Positions 9,405 through 19,249 of a stretch of DNA of 27,718 nt are shown here, one piece after another. Numbering within the stretch: the stretch's first letter is position 1; every line of letters begins with the position of its first letter. Origin of the DNA: Ophiobolus disseminans (Eukaryota; Ascomycota; Dothideomycetes; Pleosporales; Phaeosphaeriaceae); assembly GCA_010093685.1 (NCBI GenBank), contig MU006239.1, positions 737,243-764,960 of the forward strand, given 5' to 3'. Both the position numbers and the translations under genes were made by a program. A model generated the notes under the pieces. It saw only the letters and a list, made by a program, of their open reading frames with translations, did no database searches and was not told where the DNA came from.

Positions 9405-12400
9405 ATGTTTGATGACCATGTCATTACGCGCGCTTTAATTATTCTTGAGAAACAGAGCAACTAGAAGCTCTAGTACTTAATAAAGAAGTAGTATGCTACT
9501 GTTAAGAGCGTGTAGGAATATTGCAACCCTTCCACTATAAAAGCACCTCTAACAATTAACGATAAGCCTTTAGATAAAGCCTTAGAAGGCAAGTGGAGGA
9601 AGTGGGAGATCAAGACAAATGCCCAAAGGGCTACACTTAAGGCTATTAGCGAGGTTAACCTTAAGATTATGAGGACAGTGGCTCGCTCAAAGCTACACCT
9701 TATCACTAAACTAGACCTAGACGTGCGTCTACGTCTTAAGACCCTCTAGGACCACTTTAAGATCACTAGTTAACAGCAAGTTCTAGAGCTCTCTACGCTG
9801 TACATGAATGTGCAGCTAAAACTAAAGAACTAGAGTACTAACACCTAGTTAAATGAATATTCGCGCATTACGTCACTCTGCAAGGCAGAGGACATAGCGG
9901 AAATAAAGGGTACCCGCCTACAGTAGACCTTCATTAAAGCTGTCTAAGCGCATAGAGACGCTAGCTAGTCTAGCTAACATTTTGCAGTTATAATTGGCTG
10001 TAAGGAAGACACTAAGGATCCTCTAACACTAGAAGGATTAATCAACCGCTATCGCCGGTAGAGCTCTACAAAACAGCTGCATACTAAGGCACTAGGCAGC
10101 TTTGCAGTTGCCTAGGACGTCACACCGCCTATACCGCCTACACCGCCTACACTGCCTATACCGCCTTCTCTTACCGTCGCTGAACTAAGGCTAAACAAAG
10201 CAAAATGTCTATGTAGCTTTCTACACAACGTCTTGTAGTGCTACACCTTGAACCCGAAATCTAGAGGGCGTCTAGAAGGCTTTAAGCTACGCTAGACAGC
10301 AATACGCAATTGCCTTGATACCTTCAAAGATCCTAAGGTCTTAAAGAAGACAAGGAAGCTTTATAAGGACAAGAACATTGCATAGACATTTAATGTGTCT
10401 AAGGCTTCCGCAATAGCTGAAAAACAGGCCGAAGGATTAAACTAGCCCCGCTCTCCTAATCAGGAGCGCTGGCCTAACGCAGACCGGATTAATAACGCAG
10501 ACATAGGTAGAGACTACTATGCAAACACTACGTTTCACACAGCTTAGGTTGCTGCTCTAACTAGCAATACACTTATAGATTAATAGATTGTTAATCCTAG
10601 ATCTAATGTTCACATCTGCAACTCTACCTACTTTAATTAGGTTAAGACTGCAGATGCTAAACCCGCTAATGTTGTCTTTGCAGGCACTGCCTTACATTAG
10701 GTTCTTGCCTAGGGGGAAGTGCTAGTTAACGTCAAACGTAGTAGCGTGAGGAAGAACATACTGCTCACACATGTAGTATATGTGCTAGGATTTCTTACAA
10801 ATCTCTTTGCTCTTAGGCGCTGCTAGCGCTTAGGCATCTATTTTAACTTAGGCCGCAACATCCTATACAAGGACAAGGTCTCTAGCGTTGTTACTAACCT
10901 TGCCTACAGCTATAGGCACTAGCTACTAGACGCTAAGGAGGCTAATCGCCCTCCTTAACACAAGCTTCACAGCATAGCCACAAAGTCTAGCTAGGAGAAG
11001 TTACCTTAAACAGTCACTGCTATGCAAGCATATTAGCTGCTTAGACACCTAAGCTATCAGGCTATTAAGCACCTTCGAGACTTAACTACTAGTCTCAACG
11101 TAGGCACACATAGCAATAGAAGACAGTAGAATAATAATTGTATCTCTTGCATCTAGGGCAAGATAAAGGAAGACATTAGCCGCCGTCCTAGAGCTAACAA
11201 GGCTTGCCGCCTATTCTACCGCATCATTGTTAATATCATCTAACTCTAGAAGCATAGTGAAGCATGCTAAAACAGTGATGTTTAGGCACTGCATGCAGTA
11301 AGTGAGTACACAAAGCTCTATAAGATATGTACTCTTAAGGATTAACAGAAGGCTACTGTTGTTCCTGCAATCACACGCCTAGTTAACAAGATCGAGCGTG
11401 TATATAGCTACTAAGTAGCTATAGTCTTTATGGATAGAGACGTTGGATATAGACAAACTGATGCCAACTTAGGCTCTTCTACTAAGGAAGTCCTAACATC
11501 AGCTAGCATCAAGGTCGAAGTTAGATCGCTAGACACTCCTGTACAGCTAGGGGGTGCGGAACAAGCTGGAGCTCTTATTGTTACAGTTGCTAGAGTCCTT
11601 CGAATCTATGCTAGTCTACCTAAGACCTTAGCTAATAAGCTAGTCTGCACCGCAGCTAGGCTACTCAACATCATGCCTACAAGATCTATTAACTAGCGTA
11701 CACTACATGAGATAGTCACTAGCATCTGTCTAGACCTCTCCTAACTCTACGCTATTAGAAGCCGTGGATTTGTGCTAAACAAGCACCTTCTAAGAGGAGA
11801 CAAGCTTAAAGACGGCACCTTTAAGGGCTTCCTTCTTAGTTATAATGCCTTAAACATCTATTAAGTATAGCTGCCAGCTACTAATTGTGTTATCCGCGTA
11901 CGTAACGTACGTTTTATTAATGAGCTTTACAAGGACAAGCCGTCTACTCTACTAGCAGTACCTTACATTATTAAGACTGCATATATTCCTAAGGAGGAAC
12001 ACAATAGTGATACTATTGTAGTTGCGCAGCTAATGCAACAGCAATAAACTACTTCTCCTCCTCCGCTGCAGAAGCAGGTCCAACAACTGCCTACGCCAAC
12101 GACTACTGCTCGCAGTACACCTGCTCTGTTTGAGACACATACTCGAAGCCCCTCTCCCGACCTAGTAGAACAACAGCTATTGCAGGAGTCCTCTGCTCTA
12201 AGGACCTCTCAGCATACAACACCTAGGGGGTAGAACTTTAACGCTGATGACGCTAAGGTCTATATACCAGACCGACGACAGAACAATGCTCTACAGCGAC
12301 AAGATCTAGATGTCTTACAGGAAAACATCATCACTAGCAGACGCCGTCACTAGGCACACTTTACTACCAGTCCTAATCTCTCTAAGTACTTTGCTTTTGC

Positions 12401-14545
12401 TGTTACAATTCAGCAATCTAATAAGGCTGTTAATAGGACTAGGAATGGAACATGTGTGAATCGTGTTGTATTCGGAGCTCTAGAAGGAGCAATCTATGTA
12501 CTGAGGCGCTAGTAGGCGACGGGCGCTAAGCCTAGAGCGTACCAGCGCGAGGGAAGGAAGACGGGATGGAAACCTAGGGCAGAACACCCAGAGGGCTACG
12601 GCAGATCACCGTAGCTGACAGAGGCTATACACGCCACTCAACCTAAGACTGGAAATGATCTAACTTGCATCTATCGCAATAACCTGCCCCTTCCACCACG
12701 TTACTAGAAGGAGCTTAAGAATTACCTACATAGGAAGCAGTTTGAAGCTGCTGCTTACACTAAGTTTAATAACTGCTAGAATAAGGGCACCTTTGCTAAG
12801 TCGGATATCACAGCCTTATACATTAATAATGCTGTACCTTTAATGTAGGTATTTACCTACAAGTTTAATAAGGATAGTTATCTGCTTAAGCACAAGGCCC
12901 GCCTTGTTGTCCGTGGAGATCTACAAGAGCAGTATAGCGACACATACGCAGCTACGCTTGCTGCTCGCCTCTTCTAAGCTCTTATAGCACTTGCGATGTG
13001 CTAAATACCTTCCTTAATACTTCTCTGAATCGCACTCTCTATGTGAGAACACTAGATGGCTAGCTCCTTTAACTTCTATGCGCACTCTACGGCCTTAAAG
13101 AAGCTCCACGCCTATAGGCTATGCACTTCCAGGACTCACTGCGCAAGCCTGGCTTACATCTAGTCTAGGGCTTTCCGTGCCTTTAGATAAATAACAGAGT
13201 TATTCTCTTTTTCTATGTGGATGATATCATTATCCTCTATTACCTAGACTACTAGGAGGATTTCAACAAGCTTAAACAACAGCTTATCAAGCTCTACAGC
13301 CTCCGCTAGATTGGACATGTTAAGTAGTTTCTTAGTATCTGAGTTAAGCGCAACCTTGCTAGCCGCTAGCTCTATCTTATCTAGGACGCATTCATTAACA
13401 AGGTCTGCACTCAGTTTGACCTTATCCGCGCCGATAGAAAATACCTATCTATACCTCTCTTATCTACCTCGAGGATGCTACCCTTTAAAGGCGTTTTAGA
13501 GCCTTCAAACACCAAGAATTACTAGCGCCTAGTAGGCAACCTAGCCTACATTAAGGTCATGACGCGACCTAACGTTGCACACGCTCACTTAATCCTTGCA
13601 AGATTTCTTATAAATCCTAGACTAATCTACCTCTCTAAGATCAAGCACGTATAGCAATACCTGTACGGTACTAGATGTAACTACGTAGCGGATATCACAT
13701 AACATCCTATTGTAGCAGGCGCTGCTCTATAAGCAAGTGCACTAGCCTCTAAGCCGAGAGCTCCTGTACTAGAACATCACACAACAGAACAACATATAGT
13801 AATACAATCGTTGATTACAGCCTCTACCCGACACTGCTTACGCAGTAACACTAGATACCTTGCTATTAGTGCTCGAGGGGGTGAGCCTACTCAAACCTAT
13901 GCCACTAAGATTGACTTAACAACTCCAACTCCTACCTTCTTTAGTGCTGCTGATGCATTATTTAGAGACGACGTTGAAACTCGTCGGTTATCTGCCGGGT
14001 ACATCTTCATACTCTATAGCATGCCTATTAACTAGAAAGCTACTGTGCTGCGATCCGTTACCCGATCTACTACTAAGGCAGAGCTATATGCACTCTCTGC
14101 TGCTAGTGTTGAGTCTTAATACTAGGACCGCTTTTGCCGTAATATTAGCTTTATACTTTACACTAAGAAGGCTCTCTAGTGTGATAATACTTAGACTGTA
14201 CGCCTAGTTAAAGGTGACGCTAATCGCATCCAAACAAAGCTTTGCTATGTTGATATCTATCAAATGTGGCTTTGCTAGAAAGTAGATGCTAGAAGAATTA
14301 CTGTTAAGTGGAAGCCCACTGCTAACATGCCTGCTAATGGCTTTACAAAGCTGCTTCCTTAACAGAAGCATAAGAACTTTATATACTAGCTTAGCTTAAA
14401 GGACATCTATTATCTTATTGTCAAGAACTCTCCTTATCCTGTACCTCTTGGTTAGTTAGACTAGCTGCGCTATGCTGCACGCATTTTGCTCTCTTTACAC
14501 TTTTGCTGTTTGTAAGGTTTCTATCTAATATAGATACCTTAGAGG
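9405..14545 (+). pseudogene. Element D gag-pol polyprotein remnant
   Basis: Gag probably starts at the ATG at 9405 or the in-frame ATG at 9273. A Trp/Lys-rich gag core lies at 9450-10080. It is followed by a proline-rich CCGCCTAYA repeat (10121-10165), a zinc-knuckle-like C-x-C...H...C motif from 10206, and a protease region near 10575-10620. The integrase follows, with CxxC near 11140 and a preserved core segment 11430-11696 that includes GGAEQAG. The RT has VVRGD near 12900, GLKEAP near 13090 and FYVDD at 13211-13225. RNase H has DALFRDD near 13945 and TKAEL near 14070. Gag through the first part of RT share one frame. A small deletion near 12990-13010 removes the DV.NAF region of RT and shifts the frame. 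Dozens of RIP-type stops close it. It cannot encode a working RT. Confidence 0.88.
10121..10165 (+). repeat. Short CCGCCTAYA tandem repeat in element D gag
   Basis: Four to five imperfect 9-bp units encode a Pro-Pro-x repeat between the gag core and the zinc knuckle. It is probably a flexible linker in the intact protein. Confidence 0.7.
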
Positions 14546-14548
14546 GTG

Positions 14549-14710
14549 TGTTAGCCTAGCACCTTAGTTCACATAGTACACTGTAGATTGCATCTCTACG
14601 TGACTCTTAGTCACTAGCTTACTTATCATGTTGTGTATATAATCGCTCTATGTAGCTCTCTTAATACAACGACCTTCTTCTTACATTTGCTCTGTCTCCT
14701 AAATCTTACA
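14549..14710 (+). repeat. Element D 3' LTR
   Basis: This 162-bp LTR begins TGTTAGCCTAG and ends AAATCTTACA. It is preceded by the polypurine tract AGAGGGTG (14541-14548) and followed by the target duplication ATATG. Confidence 0.92.
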
Positions 14711-14767
14711 ATATGTAAGATATAGAATTGTTAGATAGCAGATTGTGATAGGTTAGACCTATGCAGG

Positions 14768-14943
14768 TGTTAGATTTAATAAGGTATTAGAACCTAATAA
14801 TAGATGTAATAAATTGATAATAATATTGTATTGTGTTGTTCTCTCTAGTCAAGTGCGGAGTTTAACTAGGTGTTAGATCTAGTACTAGTGTGCCAAGGCG
14901 CTTGTGCCGGCCTCTTCTATTTCTTTTAGTGTTAGTAGCCTTA
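14768..14943 (-). repeat. Truncated inverted LTR of the A/E/F family
   Basis: This 176-bp piece is the reverse complement of bases 22-197 of the E LTR and lacks the other 21. It ends in CCTTA, directly followed by E's LTR. In an intact inverted LTR the sequence would be CCTCA followed by CAGCACC, so CCTCA (now CCTTA) is probably E's target. It is a solo LTR or the edge of a lost minus-strand element. The 52 bases before it (14716-14767) hold no recognisable feature apart from a small ATAGGT/ACCTAT palindrome. Confidence 0.85.
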
Positions 14944-15140
14944 TGTTAGATATCAGGGGTGCTGTGAGGCTACTAACACTAAAAGAAACAGGAGGGGCCG
15001 GCACAAGCGCCTTGGCACACTAGTACTAGATCTAACACCTAGTCAAACTCCGCACTTGACTAGGGAGAACACTAGAATACAACATCATTATCAATTCATC
15101 ACATCTGTCATTAGGGTCTGACACCTCATCAAATCTGACA
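14944..15140 (+). repeat. Element E 5' LTR
   Basis: This 197-bp LTR begins TGTTAGATATCAGG and ends AAATCTGACA. It is the least damaged LTR of the A/E/F family here and the best reference for it. Confidence 0.92.
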
Positions 15141-15156
15141 ATTAAGAGTCTCACTG
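15141..15156 (+). promoter_or_regulatory. Primer-binding site of element E (tRNA-Lys CUU anticodon-arm type)
   Basis: ATTAAGAGTCTCACTG abuts the LTR and is identical to the site in element B, although the LTRs of the two families differ. It is complementary to the tRNA-Lys(CUU) anticodon stem and loop ending at nucleotide 39. Confidence 0.78.
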
Positions 15157-15225
15157 CCTTTACCAAAGCTACCACTAAGGCTACCTACTAAGGCTACCTA
15201 ACAAAAGCTATTCAACAACTACACT

Positions 15226-16050
15226 ATGTCGCTTATCAACCAACGCGATGCAACCGTTATCCTCAGCAACTAGTATAACTGGACTACTTGGCTTACTCAA
15301 GTCAAAGCGCGCTGCGCTGCCTACAACATCTGGGACAATGTAAAGGAAGAAGGACTAGTCCTATTCCTGATCAAGCCAGTCATGCCAGACCTGCCTAAAC
15401 TATCCCAGTACAGCGCTGCAGCTGGAATCAAGAAGGCAACACGCCCATCTATGCTATCAATCCAAGGCCAGAAAGCCTACAAGGAGGATATAGACTACTA
15501 CAAGACCCTTACTAAGAGATACAAGCTTAATCTCCACTAATATGATACTCAACAGAAGAGTATTCAGCATGTCACCCAGCTGATCCAATCAACAGTTGCG
15601 CCCTATCTCCAACGCACATGATGCCTACCAGAACAGTCACTACGCCAGTGGCTTTCTAACCTTAAGCTCACTGCTGGGGTTGATGATCGCCTTGAAAAGG
15701 AACGCACACGCGAACGCTACTACACCGCCCTCAAGCCTATGCGCAATACACACAATTGGGATACATGGCTAGTGGAATATAATGAAGCATTATCAGATGC
15801 AACAGTGCATGGAGTGTCTGAGGTACATGATATTGACAATATCACTAAAGACTTCCTGCAGGCTGTGAACAAGGCAGCACCTATGTGGGCTGCAACCTTC
15901 TAAGATACTGGAAGGTTCAATCCTCTCATGACAAGAAAGGAGATGATGAAACGCCTCCGGGAATACATGAGCCTGAATTATCCGCTGAAACCAGTGAATA
16001 AAAAGCAGGCATTTATTGCTGTAGCTGATGACTCCTCATTTCTCGCTGAT
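15226..16050 (+). pseudogene. Element E gag, four nonsense codons, truncated
   Basis: Gag starts at the ATG at 15226. The distance to the internal Met-Thr-Arg-Lys-Glu motif (15928) is 702 bases, exactly as in element B, so the two gags are collinear. In-frame stops lie at 15271 (TAG), 15538 (TAA), 15619 (TGA) and 15901 (TAA). At 15901 element B has Gln, a RIP-type change. The TGA at 15619 is not in the usual TpG-to-TpA context. The frame has no shift and runs on without a break into the host fragment at 16051. The zinc knuckle expected further down is missing because of the truncation. Gag would form the retroelement particle in the cytoplasm. Confidence 0.85.
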
Positions 16051-16539
16051 GCCATGCAGCCTCTCAATCATACTACGGACATACACACAACGACGGGCGA
16101 AATCTGGGCCGCTATCCCGCACGGATCTCTCACCAGCATCTCGAATATCCGCGGAAACGTAAAAGCCTTCGTTGTTCCATTCGGCGCGGCCAACCAAGAT
16201 GACTCGAGCCAGCTTCACACAAGTTCGGACCAAGGCCGTACCTTTGTGAGCCTTTACGACGCACCCCTCGAGTCACTCGAAGGGTACTATGACCCTCTTC
16301 TTAAATTGAAGAGTAAGCATATAGTCAAGGAAGGAGCATTGAAGCTGAGTTACCCGTTCAGCTGGTACGGGGATCTGGAGGCCCGAATACTGCATAGCCC
16401 ATTGAAATTCGATTCGAGCTTGTTGCAAGACTTTGAAAAGGGTGATAGTTTCGTGAAGGCTAAGAGAGGGAGGGAAGGCGAAAACGTGATGGAAGCATAT
16501 ATTGATACGGGAGAGCTGGCTGTACTTATAGGGCTTTAG
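16051..16539 (+). pseudogene. C-terminal fragment of a host gene fused in frame to E gag
   Basis: About 162 codons, ending at the TAG 16537-16539, continue the gag frame. The stop-free stretch from 15928 to 16539 reads 203 residues, of which the first 41 are gag. The host part is rich in beta-strand-like patterns (TTGEIWAA, GNVKAFVVPFG, YIDTGELAVLIGL). It resembles the repeated-strand domains of fungal DUF4097/DUF7330-like adhesin-type proteins; this is an impression, not a search result. Base use is host-like, with no RIP stops. The N-terminal part of the gene is missing. Whether a fused protein is ever made is doubtful because of the upstream gag stops, but an internal start at 15928 or 16054 would be open. 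Confidence 0.6.
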
Positions 16540-17427
16540 TTCTGAAGGATAAGCGACCGCTGCTATGACAGGTCTTGGGGTTTTAATGAGCGGAAGTGCG
16601 TTGTTTTTGCTAGTGCGCTAGGCGAAGGGAAGGTTACAAATGTAACTGCGTAAGCAGTGTCGGGTGGAGGCTGTGATCAAAGATTGTATTGCTATCTGTT
16701 GTCCTGTTGTGTGTGATATTCTAGTACAGGAGCTCTCGGCTTAGAGGTAAGTGCACTTGCCCACAGGGCAGCGCCTGCTACAATAGGATGTCATGTGATA
16801 TCCGCCACGTGGTTACAACAAAACCTAGGATGCTGCGCCACAACACCTTTATCAATTCGTGTCTTTCTGACCTGCACTATTCTAGGCGGGTGTGGCATGG
16901 CGCAGTTGAATAAAAGGGTTCGAGTTTCGGAAACCAGAATATATCAGTGAAGCGCAACACGCAGTGTCGATTGGAGCTCGAGCAAAGTGCATGTGCTTTG
17001 TGAAGATTGTCCTTGTAGGCATGAAGACGTAAGGTGCTGTAGGAAAGTAAAGGTCGAAGAAAGGACCACCGTGTGCTAAGATTGGAAGTATTCCGCGCGC
17101 AGAGGTTCTAGTCGCAACAAATCCGGCATCTACAGTGCCTATCCGAGGATTTTTCTCTTTATTTAATGTACCTCACCAACGGGGTGTGGGCGATTGGGAC
17201 AGCGGCACGCGAGGCCGCTGGAGGGGCGCCCCACCCGCCATCGCCCTCTCTGCACAGCGCTTCCCCCTCAGCGCTCCGCTGTCAGCTCGCAGCTCTCAGC
17301 TCTCAGCTTGTCGATCAGCCTACAGTGAGAACGCTCGCCCGCCATAGACGCGCCCTGTTCGTCCGACGTTGATCTGTCCTTGCATACCGCACGACTATCA
17401 TAGCGCAGTCCATCACTAGAAATTTCG
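16540..17427. other. Intergenic stretch with a D-family relic and a CT-rich region
   Basis: Apart from the relic at 16641-16816 I recognise no gene. 17260-17310 contains a short run of cagctct units. The last 100 bases lead to the patatin ATG and may be its old promoter and leader. Short ORFs here (17135-17372) have low-complexity translations and no recognisable domain. Confidence 0.5.
16641..16816 (-). mobile_element. Relic of the D-family copia element (RNase H side)
   Basis: The reverse complement of this segment aligns with 13677-13849 of element D with few small differences. Shared words include CTGCGTAAGCAGTGTCGGGT, GAGCTCTCGGCTTAGAGG and CGCCTGCTACAATAGGATG. Homology stops abruptly at both ends. 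The relic keeps several CpA/TpG sites that are mutated in D, so it escaped RIP, perhaps because it is too short to be recognised. Confidence 0.85.
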
Positions 17428-17677
17428 ATGGCGACGCGCCTCGCGACCTAGCACGGCGGCAAACCCGACCCCGCTTGACACCACCGGCCTCTGCCTGCTG
17501 TCGCTCGACGGCGGCGGCGTACGCGGACTGTCGTCCCTCTACATCCTCAAGGGCCTCATGGCGCGGCTGAACCACCAACGCCATAGCGACGGTCTTGCTC
17601 GAGTCAAGCCGTGCGATATCTTCGACCTCATCAGCTGGATGCATGTACTTCGACCACTCCGTCTCTCCGATGTTTAA
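17428..17677 (+). pseudogene. Patatin-like phospholipase, N-terminal fragment
   Basis: Patatin-like proteins are lipid acyl hydrolases with a Ser-Asp dyad. The fragment encodes LLSLDGGGVRGLSSL, with the oxyanion-hole motif DGGGVRG at 17507-17527, and then VKPCDIFDLIS. Here the nucleophile motif GTSTGG should follow, but homology breaks at about 17639 and the frame ends at TAA 17675-17677. The ATG at 17428 opens a frame that stops at 17449-17451. The patatin frame is +1 from it, so a one-base insertion near 17449 is likely. The gene has lost its catalytic Ser and Asp. Base use is GC-rich and free of RIP, so the break is a deletion or rearrangement, not RIP. The minus-strand ORF over 17315-17704 is a shadow. 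Confidence 0.8.
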
Positions 17678-18320
17678 CCACTCCACACACAAATGCCTCT
17701 TCACTTAGTCTTGTGCTTACAGGCCCAGCATGACTTGCTACCAGCATGTTGTTCGTCTAGGGCTCTAGTCTTGTCGGTCGTCTGTTCACTATTGCGCTCT
17801 ACAATCTTTGCTTCTCCACTTCGCACATGTGAGGTCTGACGTTGATAGCGTCGATAGATAACTAGGTGTGTGGCGTGCATGAATCCTTCAGTATGTTCTC
17901 TGAAATAATCGCTTGAGTTAGAATACCTAGTCTTGTGTCGATCGTGGTGTTTAACGCGCCATGTCTGCCTTGCTGCACCTCAATGTCCAGGCATGAAGTC
18001 AAGGGCTCGCACAGCTATATCATTCAACGACATTACTCGAGTGGCGGAGTTGTACCAAGAGTGCTTGGTGGGAGAGCGTAAGCGTGTTGTGGGTATAGGA
18101 GATTGGAGCAGGTGAGCACCTTCCTTCGATCCAACATAATTGGCCACACCTGTTCTTCTTACGTTTCACAGCATGCTAAATCTGCGATTCAACAGTACCC
18201 TAGGCCGCGAGCCGCATAAGCTATTATCGGGTTGCGCTGACTGATTGCGGCACAGCAAGCTGTACGTCACTTGCCCCTGCCGTTCTCGCCCCGCTTCCTC
18301 TAACTTCATTCTCTTCAACT
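17678..18320. other. Stretch without an identified gene
   Basis: Short open frames (for example 17933-18115 on the plus strand) show no domain I can name. The base composition is host-like without RIP. Decayed gene sequence is possible. Confidence 0.4.
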
Positions 18321-18990
18321 TGCGACGAGGCACCTTTACGCCGCTTAGCGACAGTTTTCGAACCGCCGTCTTGATCAAAGTCCTCATCACCGCCCCACGG
18401 CGTCGTTCGCATCATAGCGAGCTCGGCCAATAAGTACGTTGTTATTCTCGTTAAGTCTTTAAGTCGTGTTTCATGAAGGCCATCGCCGCCTACGCCTCGT
18501 TTCTCTGCGTTGCTTTTGGAGACCGTTTCCTTGATCTCATCGTCTGAAGTTGCCCTCGTACTCCTTCCGCGCCCTTATCACAGTTACACGAGGCCTGAAC
18601 GTAGCAAAGAATGCGTGCTTCGCCGTCAGGAGTGTTTCGAACAAATCAAACTGAACTTTGCGACGAGGACCTATTCTACGATCTACCACGCCGCATACCA
18701 ACATCTCCAAACGGCTTTCTCGGACGTAATTCTTACCACCAACCCACGGCTCTGTCAGAGCATGGCGAGCTCATCCAATAAGTATGTTGCTTTTCTTTCC
18801 TAAGCCTTAAAATCGTGTTTCAAGAACATCCTCGCGGCCTACGCCTCGATCCTCTGTCTTTTTTAGTAATCGTTTCCTTGATCTTGATGTCTGTTGTGTT
18901 TCCACGCCTCAATTACGGTTGAGCGAGGCGTTAGCACGACGAAAACTTCTTCTACACGATCTGAACTTGTTTCAAACCCATGGCAGACTT
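18321..18990. repeat. Diverged tandem duplication, period about 338-349 bp
   Basis: Unit 1 is 18321-18658 and unit 2 is 18659 to about 18990. Anchors recur at a near-constant spacing: TGCGACGAGG (18321 / 18659), GCGAGCTC...CCAATAAGTA (18417 / 18765), GCCTACGCCTCG (18488 / 18837) and CGTTTCCTTGATCT (18524 / 18871). Identity between anchors is moderate. Both units have a GTACGT or GTATGT splice-donor-like hexamer after CCAATAA. The open frame at 18510-18803 spans the unit boundary and has no recognisable domain. It may be a duplicated exon-intron block of a decayed gene. Confidence 0.65.
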
Positions 18991-19249
18991 TGCTCATAGT
19001 GTACGCCGATTGGTATCAACCGGCTCTGCGGTGATGGCACAGTTCGGTATAATTCCACCGTAGGATTGCGAGATGAGACATTCGGCGCAGCTTAATGATG
19101 CCTTTTCGATACCTTGCGAGTGCTAGCAAAGCAACCTAGCACGTCAGATCTACCTACGGAGGCCAGTGAGGTATAAGAACTTCTAGGATACGCTCGCTAT
19201 CCTCACAACCAAACCTTCTTTACATCATCAACTACTAGCACAATTAACA
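18991..19249. other. Upstream region of the protease gene
   Basis: There is no gene here. TATAAG at 19172-19177 lies about 75 bases before the protease ATG and could be its TATA element. The leader before the ATG is A/C-rich, ending ACAATTAACA, a favourable fungal start context. Confidence 0.45.

Larger units (their letters stand above)
8997..14710 (+). mobile_element. Ty1/copia retrotransposon D, complete but inactive
   Basis: The element is 5714 bp, with 162-bp LTRs at both ends. The target duplication is ATATG on the right (14711-14715) and ATATA on the left (8992-8996), the difference being a TpG-to-TpA change. The internal region is gag, protease, integrase, RT and RNase H on the plus strand. 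It is a different family from A/B/E/F, with no LTR similarity and a different primer site. The LTRs differ at about 13 of 162 sites, mostly CpA/TpG transitions, so it is older or more RIP-exposed than B. Confidence 0.93.
14944..16050 (+). mobile_element. Copia element E, 5' portion only
   Basis: The order is 5' LTR, primer site and the first 275 codons of gag. Homology to element F (27.6-27.7 kb, reverse complement) ends after CTCGCTGAT at 16050. From there unrelated, host-like coding sequence follows. No protease, integrase, RT or 3' LTR of this copy is present. It carries far less RIP damage than A and F of the same family, suggesting it arrived later or escaped RIP. Confidence 0.9.

Noticed and set aside
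9470..9706. 78-codon minus-strand hydrophobic ORF
   Set aside because: Antisense to the gag core of element D.
11430..11696. 88-codon plus-strand ORF as a separate gene
   Set aside because: It is a stop-free piece of the D integrase core, in the same frame as gag and the rest of pol.
17315..17704. 129-codon minus-strand ORF
   Set aside because: It lies antisense to the patatin fragment, whose DGGGVRG motif is convincing; GC-rich sequence makes such shadows common.
18166..18433. Overlapping short ORFs on both strands
   Set aside because: Mutually overlapping, basic low-complexity translations, and they cross the edge of the tandem duplication; no evidence of coding.
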